Below, piece after piece: positions 9,804 through 18,664 of a stretch of 64,000 nt of DNA. The notes beneath the pieces are model-generated. The model saw nothing but the letters and a program-made list of their open reading frames with translations, did not search any database and was not told the DNA's origin. The stretch is from JBBQYA01 sp038209155 (GTDB taxonomy: Bacteria; Bacteroidota; Bacteroidia; Sphingobacteriales; Sphingobacteriaceae): NCBI GenBank assembly GCA_038209155.1, contig JBBQYA010000002.1, positions 5,652-69,651 of the forward strand. The letters run 5' to 3'. Numbering within the stretch: position 1 is the stretch's first letter; every line of letters starts with the position of its first letter. The position numbers were made by a program, and so were the translations under genes.

Positions 9804-11506
9804 AATTCTTTCAACTTCAATTGAATAAATTCGGCAATGGATTTTATATTTTCTTTACTAAAATCAAAAGAAATTCCAGCTGTTTCATAAATTTCTTTTA
9901 CAGGTTTTGTATAGCCTAACTTTAATGCAGCTAAATATTGATTAATGTTTTTTTCTGGATCTTTGCTGTAATTTTTCCAAATTGCAATCGCACCTAATTG
10001 TGCCATTCCATACTCAATATAATAGAAAGGCACTTCAAATAAGTGTAATTGTTTTTGCCAAAGCGTTTTTCTGGTTTCGGAAAATCCATCCCAATTAATT
10101 ATTTTATTTCCAAAATCATTTGTCAAATTGCTCCATTCTGTTTCTCGCTCACTACTCGTATTTTCTGGATTTAAATAAAGCCAATGTTGAAACTTATCTA
10201 TCATTGCTATCCAAGGAAAAATCATAATAATATCTTCTAAATGTTCTTTTTTAGCACGCTTTAAATCATCTTCATTTTCAAAAAATTCATTCCAATAATC
10301 CATTGTAATTAATTCCATACTCATAGAAGCTAATTCTGCAACTTCGGAAGGCACATTTTTGAATCCGTTCAATTCTAAATCACTACTAATAAAAGTATGC
10401 ACCGCATGGCCTCCTTCATGAATCATAGTAATCATATCTCGAAAAGAATTTGCGGAATTCATAAAAATAAACGGCATACCACTTTCAGATAGTGGATAAT
10501 TATAACCGCCTGGTGCTTTTCCTTTTCTAGATTCCAGATCGAAAAGATTGTTTTCTTTCATCGTTTGCAAACATTCACTCAAATAGGGATGCACTTTTTC
10601 AAAACATTGTTTAGTTTTCTGGAATAGTTCTTCAGCCCCTACAAATGGTTTTAAAGGTTCTTTTTCAGAAATATCTACATCTAAGTCATAGGGTTTAATA
10701 GAATCTAGCTTTAATTTATTTTTTCTTTCTAAAGTAAAATCAGCAACCAATGGAACTATTTCCGTAAGAATAGCTTGGTGGAAATCTTCACATTCTTTTA
10801 CTCCAAAATCAAACCTGCCCAACTCTCTAAATTTATAATCACGATAGTTAGAGAAGCCTGCATTTTTTGCAACTTGATTTCTTTTTGAAATTAATTTCCC
10901 CATTAATTCATTCAAAGCATCTCTATCTTTTAATCTTCGATCGGTAACTAATTTATAAACATCTTCTCTCTGTGTTCTATCTATGCTTTTCAAGAAATTA
11001 GAAGCTTGTTCCAATGTGAATTCTTTATCCTGATAATGTATGCTCATTGCACCAGCAATTGCTCCAAACTCTTGTTGCATCACTTGAATTTCCGCCATAA
11101 GTTCTACATTCTCTTGTCTGAATAATTCTATTTGATTTTTAATAGATCGTAAATAAATTTTATACGTTTCCTGATCTAATTTTTCTAAGTAATTATTGGC
11201 TATTAATTTTTTATTTAATTCATTAAAAGCTTCAGCAGAAATTGGTTCAATTTCTGTGACAAATAATTCAAAATCTTGTTTTACTTTTTCGTCTGTGGTA
11301 TCACACGTTGTTCGAATATATTTCCATGCAAGGGTCTCATCCAAAGCAGCTTCCAATTCACTACGATCTAATAACCAATGTTCTAAATCCTTAGTTGAAT
11401 TAATTTCTCTTGTTTTAAGATCTTCAAAATAAGGTAAAAGATTAGTTTTGCTAAAATCAAATTCAGCAGGTAAAAATTTACGTTTAGAAACAGAACTAAT
11501 TTGCAT
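9797..11506 (-). CDS. M3-family metallopeptidase, oligoendopeptidase F-like
   Basis: A 569-residue soluble zinc oligopeptidase. The zinc site HEGGH is at residues 363-367 (His363, Glu364, His367), inside the M3-typical MIHEGGHAVHTF context. The third ligand is expected in the following helix (EVAELASMSMELI, about 387-399). No signal peptide, so cytoplasmic peptide degradation is the likely role. Length fits PepF-type enzymes of this phylum. It stands alone: upstream is a 316-base spacer with a structured element, downstream a hairpin. Confidence 0.93.
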   Translation of the reverse strand: MQISSVSKRKFLPAEFDFSKTNLLPYFEDLKTREINSTKDLEHWLLDRSELEAALDETLAWKYIRTTCDTTDEKVKQDFELFVTEIEPISAEAFNELNKKLIANNYLEKLDQETYKIYLRSIKNQIELFRQENVELMAEIQVMQQEFGAIAGAMSIHYQDKEFTLEQASNFLKSIDRTQREDVYKLVTDRRLKDRDALNELMGKLISKRNQVAKNAGFSNYRDYKFRELGRFDFGVKECEDFHQAILTEIVPLVADFTLERKNKLKLDSIKPYDLDVDISEKEPLKPFVGAEELFQKTKQCFEKVHPYLSECLQTMKENNLFDLESRKGKAPGGYNYPLSESGMPFIFMNSANSFRDMITMIHEGGHAVHTFISSDLELNGFKNVPSEVAELASMSMELITMDYWNEFFENEDDLKRAKKEHLEDIIMIFPWIAMIDKFQHWLYLNPENTSSERETEWSNLTNDFGNKIINWDGFSETRKTLWQKQLHLFEVPFYYIEYGMAQLGAIAIWKNYSKDPEKNINQYLAALKLGYTKPVKEIYETAGISFDFSKENIKSIAEFIQLKLKELE

Positions 11507-11571
11507 AATTATAAGATTTAAAAATAAAATTTAAGAATTTTTGAAAATAATGTTAAAATTATCATTAGTAT

Positions 11572-11693
11572 GGTCGGCTTAGGGATTGAAGCGGTATCCT
11601 TTTTTTGCTTATTCAAACTATCAAATGAGAATAATCTCACCGCAAAAAAAGATAAAGCTGAAAGCCCGACCCCGAAATTTTTTTATTTCGGGG
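11572..11693 (+). ncRNA. Structured intergenic element, possible Flavo-1-type RNA
   Basis: The spacer 11507-11822 contains an ordered set of nested inverted repeats. The outer arms are 11572-11608 (begins GGTCGGCTTAGGGATTGAAG, ends TTTTTTTGC) and 11642-11671 (begins GCAAAAAAAGATAAAGCTGA, ends GCCCGACC), an imperfect long stem. An inner stem pairs TTATTC (11609-11614) with GAATAA (11629-11634). A second hairpin follows at once: CCCCGAAAT (11670-11678), six T, ATTTCGGGG (11685-11693). The words GGGATTGAAGCGG and AAAGCCCGACC recur, as I remember it, in an intergenic element of Flavobacteriia, perhaps the Flavo-1 RNA motif; that match is memory, not a search. No other copy is in this window. Confidence 0.5.
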
Positions 11694-11822
11694 AAAGCCA
11701 CTCATAAAAATTAATTCACCGATTAGTATTAAGTTATAAAATAAGAATATTAAAAAAGTATAAACAAAAAAATTTTAAACATAACTAGAGCCCAGTAGAT
11801 ATTTTCATATAAATTAAAAGAT

Positions 11823-12671
11823 TTAAAAATAATAATTCAAAACAAAAAATATAGAAAATAAAATACTTGCTAAACCATTGGTTGTAAAAAATGCAGCATT
11901 TACTCGCGACAAATTATTGGCTTTAACAATAGTATGTTGATAAATTAATAAACCGATAAAAATTAAAGCTCCAATCCAGTATAAACTGTTTGCTTTTAAA
12001 AAATAACCAGCAAGCAGAATACTAGAAGCTGAAAAAAAATGTAGCATTCTACTTAATAAAAGTGCTTTTTCTCCTCCAAACCTTGTCGGCATACTGTATA
12101 GTTTCATTTCACGATCGAAGTTTTCATCTTGTAAGGAATAAATAATATCGAAACCACTTACCCAACATAAAACTGCAACTGAAAAGAAGATAGGAATTAC
12201 ATGAAATTCATTAGTTACAGCCAAGAAAGCTCCTAATGGTGCAAGCGATAATCCTAAGCCTAAAACTAAATGGCACCAATAAGTAAATCGTTTGGTATAA
12301 CTATATCCCAAAATGATTAATAAAGCAATGGGAGATAAATAGAAACACAGGGTATTTATAAAATATGTAGTTATTATAAATGCAATGCAACATAAAATTG
12401 TAAACATCAAAGCATTTTTTGCAGAAACTATTCCAGCTGGAATTTCTCTAATCTGTGTTCTGGGATTTTTTGCATCTATATCTCTGTCTATGTATCTATT
12501 AAATGCCATAGCAGCACTTCGAGCTAAAAACATACACAGAATAATTGCAAACAATTTTTGAAGATTGAATTCAAAATTCCCAATCATTAATGCTAAATAA
12601 AAACCAACAATGGCAAAAGGTAAAGCAAAAATAGTATGACTGAATTTAATCAGCGAAAGGTAATTTTTCAA
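11823..12671 (-). CDS. UbiA-family prenyltransferase (menaquinone pathway, possibly MqnP-like)
   Basis: Integral membrane aromatic prenyltransferase, 282 residues, about eight helices. Both Mg-diphosphate motifs are present: N58-xxx-D62-xxx-D66 (NRYIDRDID, followed by AKNPRT and REIPAG) and D175 to D186 (DIIYSLQDENFD). The wording around them resembles the 'putative 4-hydroxybenzoate polyprenyltransferase' subgroup that includes MqnP of the futalosine route to menaquinone. This is inference, since Bacteroidota normally make menaquinone rather than ubiquinone. Its start lies inside the 3' end of engB (26-base overlap), so the two are translationally coupled. ubiE, the last methylation step of quinone synthesis, is the divergent neighbour of engB. 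Confidence 0.88.
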   Translation of the reverse strand: MKNYLSLIKFSHTIFALPFAIVGFYLALMIGNFEFNLQKLFAIILCMFLARSAAMAFNRYIDRDIDAKNPRTQIREIPAGIVSAKNALMFTILCCIAFIITTYFINTLCFYLSPIALLIILGYSYTKRFTYWCHLVLGLGLSLAPLGAFLAVTNEFHVIPIFFSVAVLCWVSGFDIIYSLQDENFDREMKLYSMPTRFGGEKALLLSRMLHFFSASSILLAGYFLKANSLYWIGALIFIGLLIYQHTIVKANNLSRVNAAFFTTNGLASILFSIFFVLNYYF

Positions 12672-13296
12672 TTGAAATATTTATTTTTTTTTCGGGTTTA
12701 ATAAAACTTTTATTTACCTCATCTATAAATGCTAGAATAGGGTCTGCACCTGATTTTTTTTCTGCTGAGGTTACATAAACACTTGGCAATTCTTCCCAAT
12801 TTTTTCTTAATTGATCTTTAAATAAAGCAACATTATCATTCGTTTTGTTTGAAGATTGTTTATCGCTCTTGGTAAAAATGATAATAAACGGAATTTCATT
12901 TTCTCCTAACCAAGTCACAAATTCCAGATCAATTTTTTGAGGAGCTAATCGGCTATCGATCAAAACCATTGCAGATTGCAAATTTTCTCTACTTTCAAAA
13001 TAAGTTTTTATAAATTTTTCCCAACTTCCTTTATCAGATCTGGATGCTCGAGCAAAACCATAGCCTGGCAAATCAACTAAATACCAATTTTCATTAATCA
13101 AAAAATGATTGATCAATCTGGTTTTCCCAGGAGTTTGAGAAGTTTTTGCTAACTTTTTTTTATTAGTAAGCATATTGATCAAAGAAGATTTACCCACATT
13201 GCTTCTTCCAATAAATGCATATTCTGGAAGTAATGGCTCGGGTAATTTACTCACTTCGGTGTTGCTACAAACAAAATCTGCTGATCGAATAATCAT
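12646..13296 (-). CDS. engB: EngB/YsxC ribosome-biogenesis GTPase
   Basis: TRAFAC-class GTPase needed for late assembly of the 50S subunit. It has G1 GRSNVGKSS, G2 region TSQTPGKTRLIN, G3 DLPGYGFA and G4 TKSD. I chose the ATG at 13296 (protein starting MIIRSADF) over the longer reading start at 13323: EngB proteins usually begin this close to the first strand, and a -7 box at 13313-13320 lies inside the longer version. The product is 216 residues, normal for the family. Downstream ubiA overlaps its last 26 bases. Confidence 0.95.
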   Translation of the reverse strand: MIIRSADFVCSNTEVSKLPEPLLPEYAFIGRSNVGKSSLINMLTNKKKLAKTSQTPGKTRLINHFLINENWYLVDLPGYGFARASRSDKGSWEKFIKTYFESRENLQSAMVLIDSRLAPQKIDLEFVTWLGENEIPFIIIFTKSDKQSSNKTNDNVALFKDQLRKNWEELPSVYVTSAEKKSGADPILAFIDEVNKSFIKPEKKINISIEKLPFAD

Positions 13297-13312
13297 GGTT
13301 TGAAATAAAATA

Positions 13313-13320
13313 CAAACATA
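13313..13320 (-). promoter_or_regulatory. Candidate -7 box (TATGTTTG) for engB-ubiA
   Basis: TAnnTTTG on the minus strand, 16 bases upstream of the ATG at 13296. Its position supports that start. Confidence 0.4.
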
Positions 13321-13423
13321 CATTTTCGATAGGGAAACTCTTTTTATCTATGGAATAAATCTGTTTTATCATTTTTTTGTTGACTCATCTATAATCCAAT
13401 CCTAATTCATAGGCTTAAAAAAT

Positions 13424-13431
13424 TATATTTG
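13424..13431 (+). promoter_or_regulatory. Candidate -7 box (TATATTTG) for ubiE-porT
   Basis: TAnnTTTG nine bases before the ATG at 13441. This would give a very short leader and argues against the alternative TTG start at 13429. Confidence 0.4.
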
Positions 13432-13440
13432 CAATTATTT

Positions 13441-14166
13441 ATGAATGAAATAAGACCGTATTTACATACAGAAAGTTCAAAAAAAGAACAAGTTGCCACT
13501 ATGTTCGACAAAATTGCGCATTCGTATGATTTCTTAAATCATTTTCTATCTCTTGGAATTGATAAAATTTGGAGAAAAAAAGCCATCAGAGAATTAGCAG
13601 ATGCTAAACCTAAATTAATTTTGGATGTCGCAACTGGAACCGGAGATTTTGCTTTGGAAGCGTTAAAATTGAATCCGGAAAAAATAATAGGAATTGATAT
13701 TTCAAATGGAATGTTAGATATCGCAAGGAAAAAAATTATTACAAAACAGTTAAATGAACTATTTGAAGTCAGATTGGGCGACTCTGAACAGCTCGATTTT
13801 GAGTCTAATAAGTTTGACGCTGTTACCGTTAGCTTTGGAGTCAGAAATTTTGAAAATCTACAAAAGGGGATTTCAGAAATATTTAGAGTGCTTAAACCTG
13901 GCGGCAAATTAATTGTTTTGGAATTTTCCAGACCCAAAAAGTTTCCAGTCAAACAAGCTTATAACTTTTATTTTTTTAGTATTTTACCCCTGTTCGGAAA
14001 ATTATTTTCTAAAGATCAACGCGCATACAATTACCTTCCAGAGTCTGTAGCTGCATTTCCTGACGGAGATGCTTTTACTGCTATTTTAATTCAAGAAGGA
14101 TTTCATCATACCACAAATAAAACACTTACGTTTGGAATCAGTTCCATTTACACAGGCATAAAATGA
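13441..14166 (+). CDS. ubiE: Demethylmenaquinone methyltransferase (UbiE/MenG)
   Basis: SAM-dependent C-methyltransferase that converts demethylmenaquinone to menaquinone. The 241-residue protein has motif I DVATGTGDF (62-70), the UbiE signature around VSFGVRNFENLQKG, and FRVLKPGGKLIVLEFSRP. I take the ATG at 13441 (MNEIRPYL) rather than the TTG at 13429, because the putative promoter overlaps the latter. The stop overlaps the porT start by four bases (ATGA). The ubiE-porT order is common in Bacteroidota. Confidence 0.95.
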   Translation: MNEIRPYLHTESSKKEQVATMFDKIAHSYDFLNHFLSLGIDKIWRKKAIRELADAKPKLILDVATGTGDFALEALKLNPEKIIGIDISNGMLDIARKKIITKQLNELFEVRLGDSEQLDFESNKFDAVTVSFGVRNFENLQKGISEIFRVLKPGGKLIVLEFSRPKKFPVKQAYNFYFFSILPLFGKLFSKDQRAYNYLPESVAAFPDGDAFTAILIQEGFHHTTNKTLTFGISSIYTGIK

Positions 14167-14870
14167 CGCACTCATCTATCTATTATATCCTATTTTTTTT
14201 CACTCTAATAACTGGTTTTGCAGCAAAAGCTCAAGAAAACTCAGCCCGAGGAATTGATTTAGCCGATTATAATTTTGGTTTTTCCATTGCATATAATACT
14301 CATACTTTACGAGTTATTCCTAAACGTGATTTTAGATTAGGGGATAGTTTGCAAACAGTAAAACCAATTTCTGGACCTGGTTTTAATTTAGGAATGTTGG
14401 TAAATGTAAAACTAAATAAGAAAGTAGATTTACGTTTTACGCCTTCTTTGGCTTTTACCGATAGAAGTTTGGATTTTGTATTTGATGATAAAACCAAAAA
14501 TAAATTAAAGCCTGTGGAATCCACCTATGTTGATTTGCCTTTAAGCTTAAAATTAAAATCAGAAAGACATAGAAATGTGCGATTTTACGTTATTGGAGGA
14601 CTTAAATATTCCTACGATGTAATTTCACAGAAAAGATTAGCAGATCAAAATTTATCTGAGGAGCTCAAAAAAGTAAAATTGCAAAAAAATGTTTTTGCTT
14701 ATGAGTATGGGTTTGGAATGGACTTTTATTATGAATATTTCAAGTTTTCTCCCGAAATTAAATTCTCTAACGGTATTAATGATATTTTGATAAGAGAAGA
14801 TAATAGGTTTTCAAAACCATTAGATAGATTATTTTCAAGAGTGTTTCAAGTTACTTTATTCTTTGAATAA
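14163..14870 (+). CDS. porT: PorT-family outer-membrane protein of the type IX secretion system
   Basis: A 235-residue outer-membrane beta-barrel protein. A signal peptide (1-23, ending AKAQ) precedes alternating amphipathic strands, and the chain ends in a Phe-containing strand (VFQVTLFFE). Known: PorT (SprT) is required for T9SS export of proteins with C-terminal sorting domains, and its gene often follows ubiE. Seen here: direct translational coupling to ubiE, family-like length and N-terminus (ARGIDLADYNFGFSI). T9SS clients occur elsewhere in the window (619-1242 and 41080-41973), which fits. Core sor genes such as porK, L, M, N and P are not in this window. Confidence 0.82.
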   Translation: MTHSSIYYILFFFTLITGFAAKAQENSARGIDLADYNFGFSIAYNTHTLRVIPKRDFRLGDSLQTVKPISGPGFNLGMLVNVKLNKKVDLRFTPSLAFTDRSLDFVFDDKTKNKLKPVESTYVDLPLSLKLKSERHRNVRFYVIGGLKYSYDVISQKRLADQNLSEELKKVKLQKNVFAYEYGFGMDFYYEYFKFSPEIKFSNGINDILIREDNRFSKPLDRLFSRVFQVTLFFE

Positions 14871-14873
14871 TTA

Positions 14874-15635
14874 ATGAATAAAATTGCATTTATTACGGGA
14901 GCAAGCTCAGGAATTGGCGAGGCAACTGCAATTTCTTTTGCGGCTGCCGGCTATCAATTAATTCTGTGTGCAAGAAGAAAAGATCGATTAGAAAAAATAA
15001 AATCAGAACTATTTACAAAATATAAAACCAATATTTTTATTTTGACTTTTGATGTTCAAAATAACAATCAAGTTCAAAAGGCAATAGATTCACTACCAGA
15101 AAATTGGAAAAAGATAAATGTTTTGATTAATAATGCAGGTTTGTCTTTGGGCTTAAGTTCGATTGAGGATGGGGATACAAACGATTGGGAAACCATGATT
15201 GACACGAATGTAAAAGGGCTTTTATGGGTGACCAAAGCACTCATTCCATTATTAAAAAAGTCTTTAAATCCTCAAATTATCAATATTGGATCTATTGCTG
15301 GTAAACAAACGTATGCTATGGGAAACGTTTACTGTGCAAGCAAACATGCAGTTGCAGCTTTGAGCGATGCCATGCGTATTGATTTACTATCAGCCGAAAT
15401 TAAAGTTACTGCCATTCATCCAGGAGCAGTAGAAACTGAGTTTTCTGTTGTAAGATTTAAAGGAGATCAAACAAAAGCCAACCAAGTTTATCAAGGTTTC
15501 AAACCTTTGATGGCGGCAGATGTAGCAGATTCTATTTTATATTGTGCAGGTTTGCCACCGCATGTGAACATAAATGAATTAACTATTATGCCTTTGGCCC
15601 AAGCAAGTCCAATGTATTTAAACAAAACAAGATAA
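14874..15635 (+). CDS. Short-chain dehydrogenase/reductase, YdfG-like
   Basis: NAD(P)-dependent oxidoreductase of the classical SDR family, 253 residues. The Rossmann motif TGASSGIG is at 8-14, NNAG at 86-89, and the catalytic triad is Ser140 (IGSIAG), Tyr153 and Lys157 (YCASK). CARRKDRL after strand 2 favours NADPH. It resembles YdfG-type enzymes that act on 3-hydroxy acids such as serine or 3-hydroxypropionate, but the substrate is unproven. It starts 3 bases after porT and is followed by yqeY after 4 bases, so it is part of the ubiE-porT-SDR-yqeY operon. Confidence 0.92.
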   Translation: MNKIAFITGASSGIGEATAISFAAAGYQLILCARRKDRLEKIKSELFTKYKTNIFILTFDVQNNNQVQKAIDSLPENWKKINVLINNAGLSLGLSSIEDGDTNDWETMIDTNVKGLLWVTKALIPLLKKSLNPQIINIGSIAGKQTYAMGNVYCASKHAVAALSDAMRIDLLSAEIKVTAIHPGAVETEFSVVRFKGDQTKANQVYQGFKPLMAADVADSILYCAGLPPHVNINELTIMPLAQASPMYLNKTR

Positions 15636-15639
15636 GAAA

Positions 15640-16089
15640 ATGACATTAATAGATACTATTGATAATGATATAAAAAGGGCAATGATTGCCAAAGATGAAA
15701 TTGGTTTACGTGCTTTACGAGCAATAAAATCAGCTTTATTAATTGCCAGAACCGAAAAAAATGCTACGGATAATATTAGCGCAGAAACAGAATTAAAGGT
15801 TTTGCAAAAACAAGTGAAACAAAGAAAAGAATCTGCCGATATTTACAATCAACAAAATAGAGATGATTTAGCAAAAATAGAATTGGATGAATTAGCTGTG
15901 ATTGAAAAATATCTTCCAGCACAAAAAACGGATGAAGAAATAGAAGCAATGATTAAAAGTATTATTACCGAAACAGGTGTTAGTTCACCGAAAGAAATGG
16001 GCAAAGTAATTGGACTGGCTACCACTAAATTGGCTGGTGCAGCGGATAGTAAAACAATAGCAACGCTTGTAAAAAAGCTTTTAAACTAA
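15640..16089 (+). CDS. GatB/YqeY domain protein
   Basis: A 149-residue soluble protein of the YqeY family, related to the tail domain of the GatB subunit of tRNA amidotransferase. Characteristic features are a helical N-terminal half (LRAIKSALLIARTEK), the KQRKESADIY segment and LPAQKTDEEIEAMI, then a small C-terminal domain (KEMGKVIGLA). The family probably binds tRNA or related RNA; the exact role is unknown. Last gene of the ubiE operon; 167 bases follow before the hydrolase gene. Confidence 0.9.
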   Translation: MTLIDTIDNDIKRAMIAKDEIGLRALRAIKSALLIARTEKNATDNISAETELKVLQKQVKQRKESADIYNQQNRDDLAKIELDELAVIEKYLPAQKTDEEIEAMIKSIITETGVSSPKEMGKVIGLATTKLAGAADSKTIATLVKKLLN

Positions 16090-16223
16090 AAAAAAATAAA
16101 AAAAATGCCTAATTCATGAACTAGAATGTTTTTGTTTTTGGATTAACAAGGGCTTTTTCAGCATTAAAATAAATAAATTATCGGTCCCATGGTTCAAATA
16201 TTAGGTTAATAAAATTTAAGATT

Positions 16224-16231
16224 TATATTTG
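16224..16231 (+). promoter_or_regulatory. Candidate -7 box (TATATTTG) for the hydrolase-CBS-nadK operon
   Basis: TAnnTTTG 25 bases before the ATG at 16257, in a 167-base spacer. Confidence 0.4.
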
Positions 16232-16256
16232 GGATGAGCATTACTAAAAAGTATCT

Positions 16257-17018
16257 ATGAATTTTAAGATTAAAGATAACAACGGATTTAAGTATGTGGA
16301 AGAAGGTGAAGGACCAGTTCTGCTATTGTTGCATGGCTTATTTGGAGCTCTGAGCAATTGGGAAGATGTGATAAAAGCATTCTCTTCTCACTATAAAATT
16401 CTTATTCCATTAATGCCAGTTTACGAGTTGCCATTACTTTCAACCAATGTTACCAGTTTGGCCAAGTTTGTACAAAAGTTTGTTGAATATAAGAAGCTAG
16501 ATAAATTTGTTTTATTGGGAAATTCTTTAGGTGGTCATGTGGCTTTAGTTTATACATTAAGCCATCCAGAGCATGTAGAACGAATGATGCTTACAGGAAG
16601 CTCTGGATTGTATGAAGAATCGATGGGGGGTACTTTTCCTAAACGTGAAAATTATGAATATATTAAAGAACGGGTTCAATACACATTCTATGCGCCAGAA
16701 ACCGCAAGCAAGGAGTTGGTGGACGAAGTTTTTGAAATAGTAAACAATAGAAATAAAGTTATTAGAATTATAACAATGGCAAAATCTGCCATGAGACATA
16801 ATTTAAAACAAGAATTATCTAAAATAAAAATTCCGGTTTGTTTAATTTGGGGAACAGATGATCGGGTAACTCCGCCTCCTGTAGCAGAAGAATTTCATCA
16901 ATTACTAGTTCATTCAGAATTAAATTGGGTTGAAAAATGTGGTCATGCACCTATGATGGAACGCCCTTCAGAATTTAATGCTATACTCTCAAAATTTTTA
17001 AATAAACCAATAACCTAA
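16257..17018 (+). CDS. Alpha/beta-fold hydrolase
   Basis: A 253-residue soluble hydrolase. The oxyanion segment HGLFG is at 26-30, the nucleophile elbow GNSLGG places Ser90 as nucleophile, Asp202 lies in WGTDDRVTP, and His230 in CGHAPMMERP. The lid region (about 115-175) is short. It resembles C-C bond hydrolase/esterase members, but the substrate is not predictable. It begins a likely operon with the CBS protein (7 bases downstream) and nadK. Confidence 0.9.
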   Translation: MNFKIKDNNGFKYVEEGEGPVLLLLHGLFGALSNWEDVIKAFSSHYKILIPLMPVYELPLLSTNVTSLAKFVQKFVEYKKLDKFVLLGNSLGGHVALVYTLSHPEHVERMMLTGSSGLYEESMGGTFPKRENYEYIKERVQYTFYAPETASKELVDEVFEIVNNRNKVIRIITMAKSAMRHNLKQELSKIKIPVCLIWGTDDRVTPPPVAEEFHQLLVHSELNWVEKCGHAPMMERPSEFNAILSKFLNKPIT

Positions 17019-17025
17019 AAAAACC

Positions 17026-17691
17026 ATGCTCGCTAGAGAAATTCTCATCGATATTATTCCACCTCTGAAAATTAATGATACCATTCAGAAAGCTTTGGAT
17101 TATATGTCGGAGTTTAAGGTGCAGCATTTACCCGTTGTAGAAGATAATATTCTTACTGCCATTGTTTCGGAAGATGAAATGATTGAATTGTCGGCTAATC
17201 AGTTGATTTCTGAAACTGTTAAAAATAATTATCCCATCACTGTTTTTCAAAATCAACATTATTATGATGTAGTTAAATTAATGTCTGAAAATAATTTAAC
17301 GCTGATTCCTGTAGTTTCAGATTCAACTTTAAGATATTTAGGCGCTATTACGCTACAAACTTTAGCAAAGTATCAAGCAAAAACAAGAGCATTGGCAGAA
17401 CCAGGAGGTATTTTAATTATCAATTGTGGATTGCATGATTATTCTTTGTCAGAAATAGCCAGAATTATAGAATCTGAGGATGTAATCATATTAAGTTCTT
17501 ATATAACTTCTGAACTTGGAGCTCGCCTTTTAGAAATCACTTTTAAATTAAATAGAACTGACTTATCTTCTGTAATTGCTTCTTTGGAAAGATTTAATTA
17601 TCAAATAGTTGCATCATACCATCAGCCTACCATAAATAGTAATTCTATGGAACGCTATGAGTCTTTTATGACTTATCTTAATCTAAAATAA
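17026..17691 (+). CDS. CBS-domain protein
   Basis: A 221-residue soluble protein with two CBS motifs in the N-terminal half (about 1-60, IPPLKINDTIQKALDYM, and about 65-120, YPITVF...LTLIPVV) and an ACT-like C-terminal region (about 128-215). CBS pairs usually bind adenine nucleotides. Its gene lies two bases upstream of nadK, a pairing common in Bacteroidota, so an adenylate- or NAD-sensing role near NAD kinase is a reasonable inference but not shown. Confidence 0.88.
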   Translation: MLAREILIDIIPPLKINDTIQKALDYMSEFKVQHLPVVEDNILTAIVSEDEMIELSANQLISETVKNNYPITVFQNQHYYDVVKLMSENNLTLIPVVSDSTLRYLGAITLQTLAKYQAKTRALAEPGGILIINCGLHDYSLSEIARIIESEDVIILSSYITSELGARLLEITFKLNRTDLSSVIASLERFNYQIVASYHQPTINSNSMERYESFMTYLNLK

Positions 17692-17693
17692 AA

Positions 17694-18572
17694 ATGGTAA
17701 TAGCCCTTTACGGCAGAAATTTTAATGATCAAGCAATTCCCTATGTTCAGGAATTAGTAGATTGTTTGCAAGATGCAGGATTGAAAATTACCGTATTTGA
17801 GTCATTTTTGGTTTTTTTAAATACCAGAATTCAGTTTAAAAATCCATTAGAGACTTATGATTCGCATGATGATTTAGTTTTTAAAGTAGATTTTTTAATA
17901 AGTTTAGGCGGCGATGGTACTTTATTAGATACTGTTACCTTGGTTAGAGACTCTGGAATTCCAGTTGTTGGAATTAACTTAGGAAGATTAGGTTTTCTAG
18001 CAAGTATTAATAAAGATTCTGTTCGCACGGCTGTAGAAAGTTTAGTAAAAGGCCATTTTACATTAGATAAAAGAACTTTGTTGCGCTTAGAATCGGACGT
18101 TCCTCTCTTCAATGGATTAAATTATGCTTTAAATGAATTAACAATCCATAAAAAAGATACCTCTTCTATGATCATTATACATACTTATTTGAATGGTGAA
18201 TTTTTAAATTCGTACTGGGCCGATGGTTTAATTATCGCAACACCTACTGGTTCCACTGCATATTCATTAAGTTGTGGTGGACCCATTATTTTTCCTCGAT
18301 CAGGCAATTTTGTTATCACGCCTATCTCGCCACACAACTTAAATGTTCGCCCCGTAATTCTATCAGATAGTAATACAATAACTTTTGAAGTGGAAGGCCG
18401 AAGTTCTTATTTCTTAGTTACATTGGATTCTAGAACAGAAATTATTGATTCATCTGTTCAATTGGCAGTTAGAAAAGAGAATTTTGAGATAAATCTACTC
18501 CGCTTGAATAATGAAAATTATTTAACCACGTTAAGGAACAAATTAATGTGGGGCTTGGATACTCGAAATTAA
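17694..18572 (+). CDS. nadK: NAD kinase
   Basis: ATP-dependent NAD kinase making NADP, 292 residues. The nucleotide motif GGDGT is at 72-76. The second signature is PTGSTAYSLSCGGPI, followed by ITPISPHNLNVRPVIL. No signal peptide or membrane segment. It is coupled to the CBS gene by a two-base gap, and the next gene (DUF6089) has its own candidate promoter. Confidence 0.96.
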   Translation: MVIALYGRNFNDQAIPYVQELVDCLQDAGLKITVFESFLVFLNTRIQFKNPLETYDSHDDLVFKVDFLISLGGDGTLLDTVTLVRDSGIPVVGINLGRLGFLASINKDSVRTAVESLVKGHFTLDKRTLLRLESDVPLFNGLNYALNELTIHKKDTSSMIIIHTYLNGEFLNSYWADGLIIATPTGSTAYSLSCGGPIIFPRSGNFVITPISPHNLNVRPVILSDSNTITFEVEGRSSYFLVTLDSRTEIIDSSVQLAVRKENFEINLLRLNNENYLTTLRNKLMWGLDTRN

Positions 18573-18640
18573 TTTTATCCAATTCGGAATTTAGCTACAT
18601 TCTAAGCATTTTATAATTAATAGTAATTGAATTTAATTTA

Positions 18641-18648
18641 TATTTTTG
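18641..18648 (+). promoter_or_regulatory. Candidate -7 box (TATTTTTG) for the DUF6089 gene
   Basis: TAnnTTTG 16 bases before the ATG at 18665. Confidence 0.4.
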
Positions 18649-18664
18649 CCCCTCGTAACAAAAA

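Noticed and set aside
13539..13952. A 137-codon open frame antisense to ubiE.
   Set aside because: It mirrors conserved ubiE codons, with no plausible start context or recognised domain.
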